DNA from: Planococcus citri
Lineage: Eukaryota; Arthropoda; Insecta; Hemiptera; Pseudococcidae
Direction: 5' to 3'
DNA: 64,000 bases
NCBI RefSeq assembly: GCF_950023065.1
Contig: NC_088679.1
Coordinates: 64,356,001-64,420,000, forward strand
The notes under the pieces: model-generated
What the model was told of the DNA's origin: nothing
Seen by the model: only the letters and a program-made list of their open reading frames with translations
Database searches by the model: none
Made by a program: the position numbers and the translations under genes
Shown: positions 43,301 through 52,196 of the stretch, piece by piece
Numbering within the stretch: position 1 is the first letter of the stretch
Layout: the number at the start of each line of letters is the position of its first letter

Positions 43301-44467
43301 ACTCCTTCTACCTTGAAAAAGTTCTATTCAAAATTCTAAATGATTTTTATTTTCATTGCCTGCGTAGCTTGCTAGCTTCCTAGGTAGGTAATCAGTTTGC
43401 CATTTTCTTGGTATTTTCTGTTGGCCATTTTTTTTCCATTTATGTACGAAAATTTTCACCATATTGTACTCAAGTATGTCTAAAGGCGAATCAAAGTATG
43501 TTTAAAGACGTATTATCGTGATTAAAAAAAAAAAAATTAACGAATAATTTTTACCGGTACATTGTCGTGCCAGACTGCTCAATTGTAAGTTTGCCCTCCT
43601 GTTGAGATACAGATAGAGAGACTCTCGAATTAAATACCCGCCGTCTAAAAAATGTACTTTGGAATTATGTCGATCGTTGCGCGTGAACTCTCGAAATTTC
43701 TGTTTGTTCAGCTTCAAGTTACCAAAGAGACGGTGCAAATTTGTGATAAAAAAAACCACTTCATTAGCTCGTAGGTGATTAACCAGCCAGATAACTTTTC
43801 ACACTTCTGCATAATATGTTGAATAGGTAACTAAAAAACGTCACATTCGCATACGTGGATGACAATAGCTTTTCAAGTGATCATTTTGAGATAATCGACG
43901 AGTGCAAATTTAAACTTAATTAATACAGGGTGGGCAGAAATGGTATCGTGTACATATCCCAAAGAAAATTTCTTATTAAAAATATAGGTTGGCAATGAGA
44001 AATAGATGCACATGTTTGATAGAATATCATCACCTCAGTTCAACAAACCAATCATGTGCTAAATATATATTATTTTTCACGAATTTACCAATAGATACAT
44101 ATATTTTGAATTGAACATATTTTTCTTCTTTTATTCCAGAGTCCAAACGACAGGATATTACTTCTTCATATTCAATAACGAAAACGAAGTCAAGAATAAT
44201 TTCATCCACGCTCATTTTTCAATCAACAAAACCATCTACAATACATCGGCAGCAGTCGCATCTTGCAAAAATGAAAGTAAAAAGTGCTCATTACCGTTGA
44301 CATTCTGGTCGCAAGAGAGAACAATCATCGAATTACCGAAACCATCCGAAGATGCATTGTGGAACGAAGAATTCATATTTGTTTCAAAATGTGAGCCAAG
44401 ATCTACGTTGTATTTATTATGCTTTTTGTCGGTGCCATTGTGTTTATTATTATTCGCGTTTACCTAG
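31281..44467 (+). CDS. APD1-4_N/APD1-4_M (DUF4792/DUF4793) two-pass membrane protein, 6 exons, 597 aa
   Basis: Exons 31281-31323, 32218-32447, 32558-32739, 37726-38506, 39261-39490 and 44140-44467 join in frame with GT/AG borders throughout. Residues 1-39 are cytosolic and basic, and TM1 is near 40-61 (VIKLFILCALLPGFFLTVPL). The APD1-4_N-like part follows, with STTWCQ, YWGFYLLKGSTF and RWPGASLIIIEGHK. A long Lys/Ser/Glu-rich linker fills exon 4. The APD1-4_M-like part has TTGYYFFIFNNENEV, paired Cys (VASCKNESKKCSL) and SKCEPRS. TM2 is the last 21 residues (577-597). Plant APD1-4 proteins add a C-terminal RING and act in endomembranes. This one has no RING, as in insect relatives, so its job is unknown, possibly a membrane or secretory-pathway adaptor. 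Introns 3 and 5 (about 5.0 and 4.6 kb) are full of repeats. Transcript ends further right, perhaps using AATAAA near 45981 or 46144. Confidence 0.8.
32218..32447 (+). CDS. exon 2 of the APD1-4-like gene (TM1)
   Basis: Acceptor ATTTCAG and donor GTAGGC. Encodes the basic pre-membrane segment, TM1 and the start of the extracytoplasmic domain up to WCQ. Confidence 0.8.
32558..32739 (+). CDS. exon 3 of the APD1-4-like gene
   Basis: Acceptor TTTCAG and donor GTTAGT. Encodes NTTFNAYVVSKEPEIS through STFEVSSCV. The final AG is completed by A of exon 4 to give Arg. Confidence 0.85.
32740..34466. other. left part of intron 3
   Basis: AT-rich, with scattered TAGGTA/TACCTA words. No gene; short frames only. 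Confidence 0.5.
34467..36743. mobile_element. 2.3-kb fold-back element with internal ~210-bp units (intron 3)
   Basis: The outer arm GGATCTAATGACC is mirrored at 36725-36743. The arm containing GGACAACTTTTTTCTTGGAG (34502 on) is mirrored near 36680-36712, and the arms continue inward through AGTGCTAAAGTGCC/GGCACTTTAGCACT. The core is a series of ~210-bp units built from GGAGGCTCCA, a TTTCAAAAATCTACTGG-type word, GTCGACTTCGTAGCGTATTG and CAACTCCATTTGATGAAAT. Orientation flips near 35390. No coding capacity. Confidence 0.7.
36744..37725. other. right part of intron 3
   Basis: AT-rich with dense TACCTA/TAGGTA words near 37380-37560 and a CTCTCTCTTT pyrimidine tract. It ends in the exon 4 acceptor. 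Confidence 0.5.
37726..38506 (+). CDS. exon 4 of the APD1-4-like gene
   Basis: Acceptor TTACAG and donor GTAAGA. Starts WPGASLIIIEGHK, then a long polar coiled or disordered linker. The frame past 38506 soon stops, as expected for intron. Confidence 0.85.
39261..39490 (+). CDS. exon 5 of the APD1-4-like gene
   Basis: Acceptor TGTTTAG and donor GTAAGT. Encodes VLDDEDKADIHG through EESKVNAVSY. Confidence 0.8.
39491..42240. repeat. A-rich, strand-skewed low-complexity tract (intron 5)
   Basis: Purine-rich on the plus strand with degenerate AAAAATTCAA/GAAAATC words every few tens of bases and a run of G at about 41872. Resembles the tract at 16.0-17.0 kb. No gene. Confidence 0.5.
42241..42656. 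other. intron 5 spacer
   Basis: No feature recognised. Confidence 0.35.
42657..42867. mobile_element. 211-bp Tc1/mariner-like MITE
   Basis: Terminal inverted repeats of about 28 bp begin CAGGGTGCCCAGAAATATCG and are mirrored at the right end. TA lies directly outside both ends, the Tc1/mariner target duplication. No coding capacity. Confidence 0.8.
42868..43926. other. intron 5 spacer
   Basis: AT-rich with scattered TACCTA words and another end-like CAGGGTGTGCCGTGAAAT at about 43183. No gene. Confidence 0.4.
43927..44062. mobile_element. truncated, inverted copy of the 211-bp MITE
   Basis: Matches the reverse complement of 42657-42867 from its end (CAGGGTGGGCAGAAAT) through AATATAGGTTGGCAA to CCAATCATGTGCTA, then stops. 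About 75 bp are missing. Confidence 0.7.
44140..44467 (+). CDS. exon 6 of the APD1-4-like gene (terminal, TM2)
   Basis: Acceptor TATTCCAG. Its first A completes the Thr codon begun in exon 5. Encodes the APD1-4_M-like domain and the C-terminal membrane helix, with TAG at 44465-44467. Confidence 0.85.
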
Positions 44468-46126
44468 TGATGAAATTTGAGCTGTGAGCTATGCTATATT
44501 ATTTTATTTGTACGTAGGTACATTTCGAGCTGTGAATTTACTTTTTATCGCTTACAAAGTATATCATAAGTATTTATATGTAGGTATTACTTCAATGACG
44601 CAATGAGCGTGAGAAATATGAGAGCATTTTTCTACTCAATAAGTATAGGTGTATTGGAGAAAAATCAAGGAAATCTAAAAGGGAGAAAATATTCAACTGA
44701 CAAGTAAACGTCGTCGTTGATTTGACGGAATTTCTGAATTAATTTTTACCGCAGTTTTAATTCTTTCTCATTTCTAGAAATATGTTTTGTTTCCTTTTTA
44801 ACCCACCTCTAAATTGTCTCAATAGGTAGACTTTTTATTATTTTATTTAGTTTATCCGCTGTATGATACGAATATACCAACCTACCCTACCTATCAATTT
44901 GATAAATTGCTCGAGACAAAATATAAGATAGGTAGCTAGAGCTACATTAAACACATTGTTATCAATAGCGCGATAATTGAGTGTATAACAGTCATAAGGT
45001 CTGACCTCATATCATTTTCAATATAATAACATTCCTGTTCATCTTACGTAAATTGCGTAAAAAGTGATAGGATATGTGTTTTTATAAGATACATTATCAT
45101 TACTCTTTATGGTGATTATACAAATATGAGTGATATTTTATCGAATTAACTCACTAATCTATTTTAATTGTGTGCATACCCATAGCCTTCAACTTGTGAA
45201 ATCGAAGAAAAATTCTTAGCTAGGTATAAGTTTACCATTAGAATTTATTAATGGGTAACCACATATGTAGGTAATTTAAGCAAAAATGCATAAATTGCAT
45301 TAATGTAATTCTGGTACTAGATGTATTCACGATTTACGTAGGTACCTACCTTATATTATTTATAATTAAGTATTTGTAATAAGATTGATCTCGAAATTGC
45401 TGTTTTGTTTGGGAAAAGAGTTGTAGTTAATGACGTTTCTATAATAATTTCAGTACGTATGTGTTGAAAAAAATTGGGTCCGATTGTACATATTTCGTTG
45501 TGTGAACACATTCCTAAATCTTACTTGCATTATCAAATCTACACGATATAATTACACTTATCATCTGTTATCTGAATCCTTAGGTATAAATCGCAGAGAA
45601 TTACAATTCGTAAAATTAGCTGTAATAATGGATTGTTTGTGCAATTATTATTAGCCTATGTTTGTCATTCGAGAGTGAATTTTTATTTTCATACATTTTG
45701 AAAGTAGTTATTTGAGTTGAGAAATTCGAAATTCACCCTCACCCCCCACCCCCCCTCAAATACGAGTAAACATTGACGAATTTGATTTTTTTTTTTAGAA
45801 CGTCAGAAACATACCCAAATTTTTGTGATTTCCTGGTTGTTTTTTTTTTGTTTGCCAAATTCGCAAATTAATTAAGTAGGTATAAGAAAATTGTGATGCT
45901 AAGCATGTCCAAGACTGATAAATAGGTGTTACTTTATTTGTTATTTTTTGTTATTTTATCATTGAAAAAATGTGTTTAAAAAATAAAAATATTTTTCTAC
46001 CTCTGTCCTACGTATGTATAAGTTGAAAAAGATGTGATTGTTTTGAATTAACAATACAAAAATGTGAAAATATTCATAGTATTTTGTTTTTTTTTCTTCA
46101 GTACCTATGTACTTACCAGCTAACTG
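44468..46126. other. 3' flank of the APD1-4-like gene
   Basis: AT-rich, probably 3' UTR then intergenic. AATAAA words occur near 45981 and 46144. No other gene. Confidence 0.45.
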
Positions 46127-46306
46127 ATGTCATTTTACTTCGAAATAAACTCCTTAAAATATTTTTTTAAAAAAGCATTACCGTTTGGGTTGCTTAAATT
46201 CTCTGCCAAAGATGAAATTGTTTCTGAAGAGCTGTCTTCAGAAGAGGATAACCATATCAGTCCACAACCGAGAATTGTGGTCAGGAAAATCAGAAAATGT
46301 TGTTAA
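46127..46306 (+). CDS. doubtful small ORF, 59 aa
   Basis: ATG at 46127 to TAA at 46304-46306. The second half (DEIVSEELSSEEDNHISPQP, then a basic RKIRKCC end) reads like a real C terminus rather than AT noise. It may be the last exon of a lost gene. A fold-back element is inserted 4 bp after its stop. Confidence 0.3.
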   Translation: MSFYFEINSLKYFFKKALPFGLLKFSAKDEIVSEELSSEEDNHISPQPRIVVRKIRKCC

Positions 46307-46310
46307 ATAA

Positions 46311-46924
46311 CCTGCCATGGGTGACACAGCAGATTTATACGGGAGTATAGTACCATCTTGTAGCTCTCATCACGGGGAACAAGGGGCACTACCTACAAGC
46401 CCATCTATCTATTCATGGGAAGAAACTACGGGCGTCTAAAGTCTAGAAAATGAGCAAAACCAAAAAATGAAAATTTGTCCAAATGAAAAATTTGACCCGG
46501 GGAACTTGTAGAATATTTTTTTAGATGAAAATCGCAATTTTTGGGATTAGCCTACCTTCATTTTTGAAGGATCCATGCAATTTTGAAGTTTTGAAACAGA
46601 TCAATTTGAGTAAATTTGAAATTTTTCAGAAATTGATCTGTTTCAAAACTTCAAAATTGCACGGATCCTTCAAAAATGAAGGTAGGCTAATCCCAAAAAT
46701 TGCAATTTTCATCTAAAAAAATGTTCTACAAGTTCCCTAGGTCAAATTTTTCATTTTGGCAAATTTTAATTTTTTGGTTTTGCTCATTTTCTAGACTTTA
46801 GACGCCCGTAGTTTCTTCCCATGAATAGATAGAGGGGCTTGTAGGTAGCACGCTGTGTTCGCCTCGACGAGAGCTACAAAATGGTACTACTCCCGTATAA
46901 ATCCCCCATGTCACCCATGGCAGG
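46311..46924. mobile_element. 614-bp near-perfect palindromic element
   Basis: Begins CCTGCCATGGGTGACA and ends with its reverse complement. Almost the entire length pairs with itself about a centre near 46620, with few mismatches. ATAA flanks both sides (46307-46310, 46925-46928) as a likely 4-bp target duplication. The high arm identity suggests recent insertion or gene conversion between arms. Confidence 0.8.
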
Positions 46925-47697
46925 ATAATAGAGAAAGATGGCGACAGCAAAATGTGAATGAAGCTTTGCCGAATTTGAAAAATTCATAACACTTGAAGTG
47001 AGTAAACTCCTCGAAATTTATTTTCGGATCAACATTTTTTAAAATTTCCATCAGTTATAGGGTATCTTTTTGCTGAGTACCTGTACCTGGTTGCTTGTTT
47101 ATTTTAGCGTATGAATGAAAGAGACGTTGGACCAAATAATTAATAGACCTAATCTTGTTTACTATACCATATGAGTCAGGTTCAGAAACAGAAAATACCT
47201 AACGATTCATTAATTAAATTTCAGGTACATTCGACTTTCAACCGAAGTTTTTGAATGGCAAGAAAAACAAACAGAATGGTACACAATAAACAACGTGGAT
47301 AACAATAATTATTTCCATTATTCTCATACTTAATGTGAGTGCTAACGAATGTAGGTATACAAAAATTGAGAGTAAATGCAACCTAGTGTATCTGAGAAAT
47401 CTAATTAAATCCGTTGGGTAAATATGCAATGGTATCGAAGTGAACAATGGATGTATAAACGAAATAATTCCAAACATAAAAATCAAAATTTGATTAGCAG
47501 TGATTATTAAGCAACACTACCAATGGGTTTCCCAATCATTCCAAAAGCACCAACGAATATGTATAATTATACCTACCCAATGAACGTTCCTACCTAATGA
47601 AGGTTATGATGCTGGTAACGATATCGATAATAATAGGACTGTTGAAAATACTGCAGGGTCTAATAAAAAATTTGACAGTCATATTCCTGTTCAGCGT
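46925..47697. other. AT-rich spacer
   Basis: No gene recognised. Confidence 0.4.
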
Positions 47698-47790
47698 CGC
47701 CAAAAACTAATTTCTATACGCTACGAAGTCAACTGCAGGTGGATTTTTGAGTCGTTTTGGAGCCTCCAGCGACTTTTTGAAAATTACTGG
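47698..47790. repeat. fragment of the ~210-bp unit from 34467-36743
   Basis: Contains CTATACGCTACGAAGTCAAC, GGAGCCTCCAGCGACTTTTT and GAAAATTACTGG, as in the units near 34990-35230. It shows the unit is dispersed outside the fold-back element. Confidence 0.65.
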
Positions 47791-47874
47791 CCCCACCACA
47801 TGAACTTGAGCAGCTGAAATTTTGGGCGAAGTGTCTATGCTTGATACCTAATCGACTAATATGATTCTGTATTA

Positions 47875-48274
47875 ATGGATAATTGTGTTGCCTTATTTAG
47901 ATTTAATAAAGATGTAAATGAATATAATCAATTGAAATTGCAAACAAAAGAATGTGTTTCAGTCTTGAGTAAAGACGTAGTTCCTGAAAATGTAATTAAA
48001 CGTAAATATCCTATTAAAGATACTGATTCAGAAATAATTAAAACTAAAAGAAAATAACAAATAATTAAATTTGTAGGTAACCTTTTAGAGAAAAGTAAAC
48101 TTTCAAAGCCATCAACAACATCAGGTTTACATTATGAACTAATTTTAGCTTTAGATGTCAAATACATGGTTGTGCTCAATGTTAATGTAACCTGATGGAA
48201 TTTATAATGGTGCAATTGGTACCTTAAAAGCAATTGAATCCCTAAGTGGTATCCAAGCTAGATGTACAAATTAA
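47875..48274 (+). pseudogene. Pif1-like helicase C-terminal remnant (Helitron-like)
   Basis: The stretch VALFRFNKDVNEYNQLKL fits the segment of Pif1-family helicases that precedes their last motifs. After a stop near 48055, the stretch LHYELILALDVKYMVVLNV, then after a one-base shift DGIYNGAIGTLKAIE, matches the L-x-VGxxVMVLxNxxxxxGLxNGxxGxV region. At least one stop and one frameshift make it dead. Arthropod Helitrons and related mobile helicases are the likely source. Confidence 0.5.
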
Positions 48275-48628
48275 GGAGTAGCATTATATTTTCCTATATA
48301 TTTTTAATTTATGATGCAGATATGAACCAGTTAATTTGACGATTTCTCATGGCGATGTGAAGGATTTTGATGGAAAAGATCGTAGTTCGTTTTGTAATAT
48401 AACCCATATTTCGGCCATTACTCTTAATGATACGATTGTGAGCATTAATGGGGTTTGTATTTCACGTGTCGCACGAACAAAACCTTTCTTTGAAGTATTA
48501 CCCCATTTGAAGAGGTGCTGGGGACTACGGATGGGGTCCAATTAAAACTCTGATTTTCAAAATTCGTGTTGACTGGTGAAACAAGTGACCTCATCAACAA
48601 AATTTTTCTGCTTTTTGCTGTTTACAGA
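48275..48628. other. spacer with a 69-codon frame of unknown nature
   Basis: The frame 48336-48545 (ISHGDVKDFDGKDRSSF...) has plausible composition but no known motif. It may be part of the gene remnant to its right. Confidence 0.3.
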
Positions 48629-49783
48629 ATGTCGATTTACCCAGCTATAATTTGCAACAGCTGCAAGCAGGTCGTAGAATCAGTTGGGGTATGAAACACA
48701 CTCGAGCAAATTGCTCCCTGGCAAAATTACACTCCGAGCAATGCGGGCGTATTTTGTTGATACGAGGAACTTGCCCCTTCGCCAGGATTCTCAACATCCA
48801 AAAATAATCCAAGTTAAATTTCTTATTAATCAACGCAATTCAGTGGTTACGTGGAAAATGGACAGGAAGGAAAAATTCGATCAAGAAGGTAAGAGTTCAG
48901 TCAACCGATAATTTTCAATGGCTTTGATTACAACACATTCACCCAAACATATCATTTCACAGCTACGAAGCCGAAAGTATTTAAAGAACTAATGAATGCG
49001 GCAGAACCAATGCATGCAGATCATGGTAAAATACGCAAAAAGGAATGTGGAACTAGAAAAATTATTAGCCACGAAAAATGCCAATATAGCCATACTCGAG
49101 CGAGATTTAAAACAACTGGAAGACCGATTTCAACGTAACGATTCCCAACTACGTATCTACATCGAATATGATATCGAAAAAATGAAATGTGTAAGCGACT
49201 TTCTTATTTACTGACTGACAAAATTTGGAAAAATCAGAAAAATCACCTACTACATATGAGAAATTGCATTTTCTCCAGTAATCAAAAAGGTTATCTGCTT
49301 ACTCTATCAGTTTTTCGATCTTACTCTATCAGTTTTTCGATCATTTGGGAAAAAGTTGAAATCATACCGAATGTGGGTAGGTCGAACTAATCCTAAGTAT
49401 AATATCAAAATTGAGAAAAATTGAAAAAATGAAATATGTGAGCGGATTACTTATTTACTAACTATGACAAATTGCAAGAGAATGCTTATAGAGAAATATC
49501 TGAATTATATCCGTCTCCTCCGGAACCGGGTGAAGCAGCAGCACCCAGAGCAGTAGTGGAATTAGAACAAACCGTATCATACCATGAATCTGGTACTTAA
49601 GTTTCAGAAAATTGGTCTTCACTTCAAGAGGGTTTCCAAGTCATATTTATAAACGTTTTTTTTTTTGTTTTATGAAGGAGCCAGTGCTTCTTCAGCATCA
49701 GAAGCAGACGACGACAATGGCGTCCCCCTGAACCTAGGTGCAGCTCCACAGCATCAACAGCAGGAGGGGCAGGAGAAATAATC
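48629..49783 (+). pseudogene. broken RING-like / coiled-coil gene with introns
   Basis: An acceptor at 48628 (TGTTTACAG) leads to MSIYPAIICNSCKQVVES, a C-x2-C start. A shifted frame then reads NCSLAKLHSEQCGRIL and TCPFAR, like the rest of a RING. A clean intron follows (48889-48962, GTAAGA...TTTCACAG). Next is a strong coiled coil (VELEKLLATKNANIAILERD, about 49035-49190). An acidic/Pro segment (YPSPPEPGEAAAPRAVVEL) follows near 49500-49597. After a second intron (49598-49678), the last exon encodes ASASSASEADDDNGVPLN and ends at TAA about 49783. The frame is lost within the first two exons. The order RING-coil matches the 822-aa protein at 132-2600. A 45-bp stretch near 49170 recurs near 49422. 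Confidence 0.4.
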
Positions 49784-49946
49784 CAGGTAATAACAGAGGT
49801 CCGGGTATTTGATAAGAAAATTGAAAAACCCCTGATCGACCTAACCTGGTCATTTAGCGACGAAATCGAACGCGTAAAAAAAGGAGCAGAGAAGAAGTAA
49901 AAGGAAGACGGCAGCGAAGGCGCGACAGAGGAAAAAAAGGCAACTC

Positions 49947-50303
49947 GTGAAAGACCTCGAAGACGAAAACAGAAAGTTTGACGATGAATTCATGTTTTGT
50001 CAGCAATTGCTGTTTTTTCGTTCACAGAGATGTCACACCATAGTTTTTAAAAATTCAGATATTATGAAAATTATTGTTAATAGAATTAAAGTAAACGAAA
50101 TCGCGAAGCAAGTACCAAAAGAATATTGGAACCCAGGATACAACGAATGTGCTGCTTGCCTCATCGATAATCATCGAAATGAAAATGTCCCAAATCATCC
50201 TATGCGGGATACTAAAAGTCATCCAAATCATAATTCGTTCGATTGTCCAATATATGCGAAGCAGCGCGACGATATATTTTTCCGTACGGATTATATATCG
50301 TAA
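49947..50303 (+). CDS. ORF with zinc-knuckle-like motif, 118 aa
   Basis: The frame opens with a charged segment (KDLEDENRKFDDEF). Its second half has CAACLIDNH, then His-rich spacing, then FDCPIYAKQRDD, a C-x2-C...H...C-P pattern like a stretched Gag-type zinc knuckle. It may be the tail of a Gag-like or RNA-binding ORF, or the continuation of the broken gene to its left. The start is uncertain because the preceding sequence is also coding-like in another frame (basic, Arg/Lys-rich, 49860-49945). Confidence 0.35.
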   Translation: MKDLEDENRKFDDEFMFCQQLLFFRSQRCHTIVFKNSDIMKIIVNRIKVNEIAKQVPKEYWNPGYNECAACLIDNHRNENVPNHPMRDTKSHPNHNSFDCPIYAKQRDDIFFRTDYIS

Positions 50304-51027
50304 TATGCAACTCATATATTGGTTCGGTCATCACTTTATAAATTCAATTCGAAAATGTTTAGTTCATTTTTTTAATTTTTGAATTTACATTCATTTGGAA
50401 AAAAAAGTTTCTTTTTAAACTTCAATTTCAGCTTGAAAATTATCTGCAGTTGAAAGAAATTAATAAGTTTTGAAAAAAAAATTACGTTCAATTAATTTTA
50501 TCAATTATACTTATTCCTGCTTTATTCATTACATTTAATTTAAATTGTATCAATTTTAAAACGTATGAGTGGTAATTTAGAAATTTATTCTGCAGATGGA
50601 TCATGTTTAAAAACTAGAAAAAAGTCTTGAAAACGTTTTTTTTTTTTTTGTCACAGCACTACCCAGAAATATAGTGATGAAGTTCTGAAATATCGCATGT
50701 GAAGTGTGAAACTTACAAAACTGTAAGAAATGCAACAATTCCTCGAAAAGGTCATTTTGGTGAGAATCAAAGATTTAATATCTAAATCCAAAATTGGTCG
50801 AGGAGGTGCCCATTGCCCTCAGATGAGCTTTTTGAGGAATTGTTGAATGTTCCATAAGTTTTCAAGGTTCGAGTGCAAAATTTCAGAACTCTTCAACTAT
50901 TTATTTTTTGGCAGTACGATGCCACAAAAACACATTTTAAAGAGTTTATTGAGTTTTTAAAGATGAGCCACAGTTCAATTTATCATTTATATTTTACTTC
51001 AACTTTTAGTTCAAGGAATTTTATCGC
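50304..51027. other. AT-rich spacer with coding traces
   Basis: Short stretches near 50700-50870 (for example KGHFGENQRFN) look like decayed coding sequence leading into the transposase fragment. No intact frame. Confidence 0.3.
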
Positions 51028-51720
51028 ACATAACAGATGGAGATTCTTCAGTCTATAAAAGAATTAGAGAAGCAGACCCTATTAAGAGTAGTCAGATTTA
51101 TTTGCGTACTTTTAACGGATTTGGATTTCGTCTACATAGAGATCTCGTATTCGTTTTATTTTAAATGGTTTTTTTTAAAAAAAAATTAATTTAGATAATA
51201 TTTTTTGATTGAAAATATAATTAATGGCGTCGGCTGGGCCAAGTGGCAGCCAACCTGTAAGGCAAAGAAGAGTAAATAGGGTTCGAATCGAAGTACAGAA
51301 ACAATCTTTTATCGTCTTCATGTAATTCAAACACTAATAACAGATGGAGATTCTTCAGTGTATAAAAGAATTAGAGAAGCAGACCCTATTAAGAGTAAGA
51401 TTGTGGTAACCAAAATCGAGTGTACAAATCACCTACTTAGAAATTTCTGCAAGAACTTGATGAAGATAACGAAGAGCTCGTCAAATATGAAAAAGCACAA
51501 GAAGAAAAATTCGGAAAAAAGAAAGAATGTTGAGCTCTTGATACTGTACTGGAAACTTGATGGAGTGACTGCAGAAAATGCTAAGAATTTACAGGAGTGT
51601 GTAACTACATTACCAAGGCACTGTTTAAGAGATCACAGTCAATGTGAAGAGACTCCCAGTATGATTTGTAAAGTTGAAAAAATGAAGAAAAGTGAAAACT
51701 GTGGTTGTGTCTGTCACTAA
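51028..51720 (+). pseudogene. Mutator-type transposase fragment, partly duplicated
   Basis: ITDGDSSVYKRIREADP is followed by IVVTKIECTNHLLRNFCKNL and, near the end, HCLRDHSQCEET and NCGCVC. The DGDSSVY and KxECxNHLLRN blocks are characteristic of Mutator-like transposases multiplied in arthropod genomes. The first 64 bp of the block occur twice (51028-51091 and 51339-51402), the first copy without the rest. The open frame 51358-51720 is a fragment of a much longer protein and ends against the SGNH-like fragment. Confidence 0.55.
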
Positions 51721-52196
51721 CAACCGTCCATACGCGGGAGCTATATCGATATGATATGACCATTATCGAGTTTCACGCACTCATCCGTCGTTACCAGGAC
51801 CTCCCATATCGCGTAGTCATCAGCATCGGTAATACAGATGCTTGGAACGGCATGGAACCGGCCATTTTCGAGCAATTATTCGGCTCATTGCTTCTTTCTT
51901 TGTACCGGCGCGGTGCTGAACATATTTCGGTGTTACCACTGCTGTTATTTGCCGGTATGGATCATTTCAGAGAAGGTATAAATAACGTGATGGCACGCGA
52001 TTGGGTTCGTCTATTAGGAAATTCCGCTCCACGGTTGTCTTACAGCTTCCTACATTGTCAGGCACAGGTAGCAATGACTGGAGAAGTTGCTAGAATCGAA
52101 CGTAACTCTCCTCGCTTCGAACCTAGGGTGTACAAGAGGATGTTGATCGAACTTCGTAATCTGTTTGACCATGGGTCAGGCAGAGACAATCGATAA
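51705..52196 (+). pseudogene. SGNH-like domain fragment (third copy)
   Basis: Homology starts near 51727 with TRELYRYDMTIIEFHALI and RVVISIGNTDAW. These line up with RDLYRRDLLLEDLMEYL and RIMISIGHTN of the 822-aa protein. The block III GNTD is well kept and the strand EHISVLPLLLF follows. Block I (GDS/GDG) is absent because the fragment is truncated at its left, where it abuts the transposase remnant. The in-frame ATG at 51705 is therefore not a natural start. The frame from there to TAA at 52196 is uninterrupted and of coding composition, so decay is recent or the piece is still used as an exon. Confidence 0.6.
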
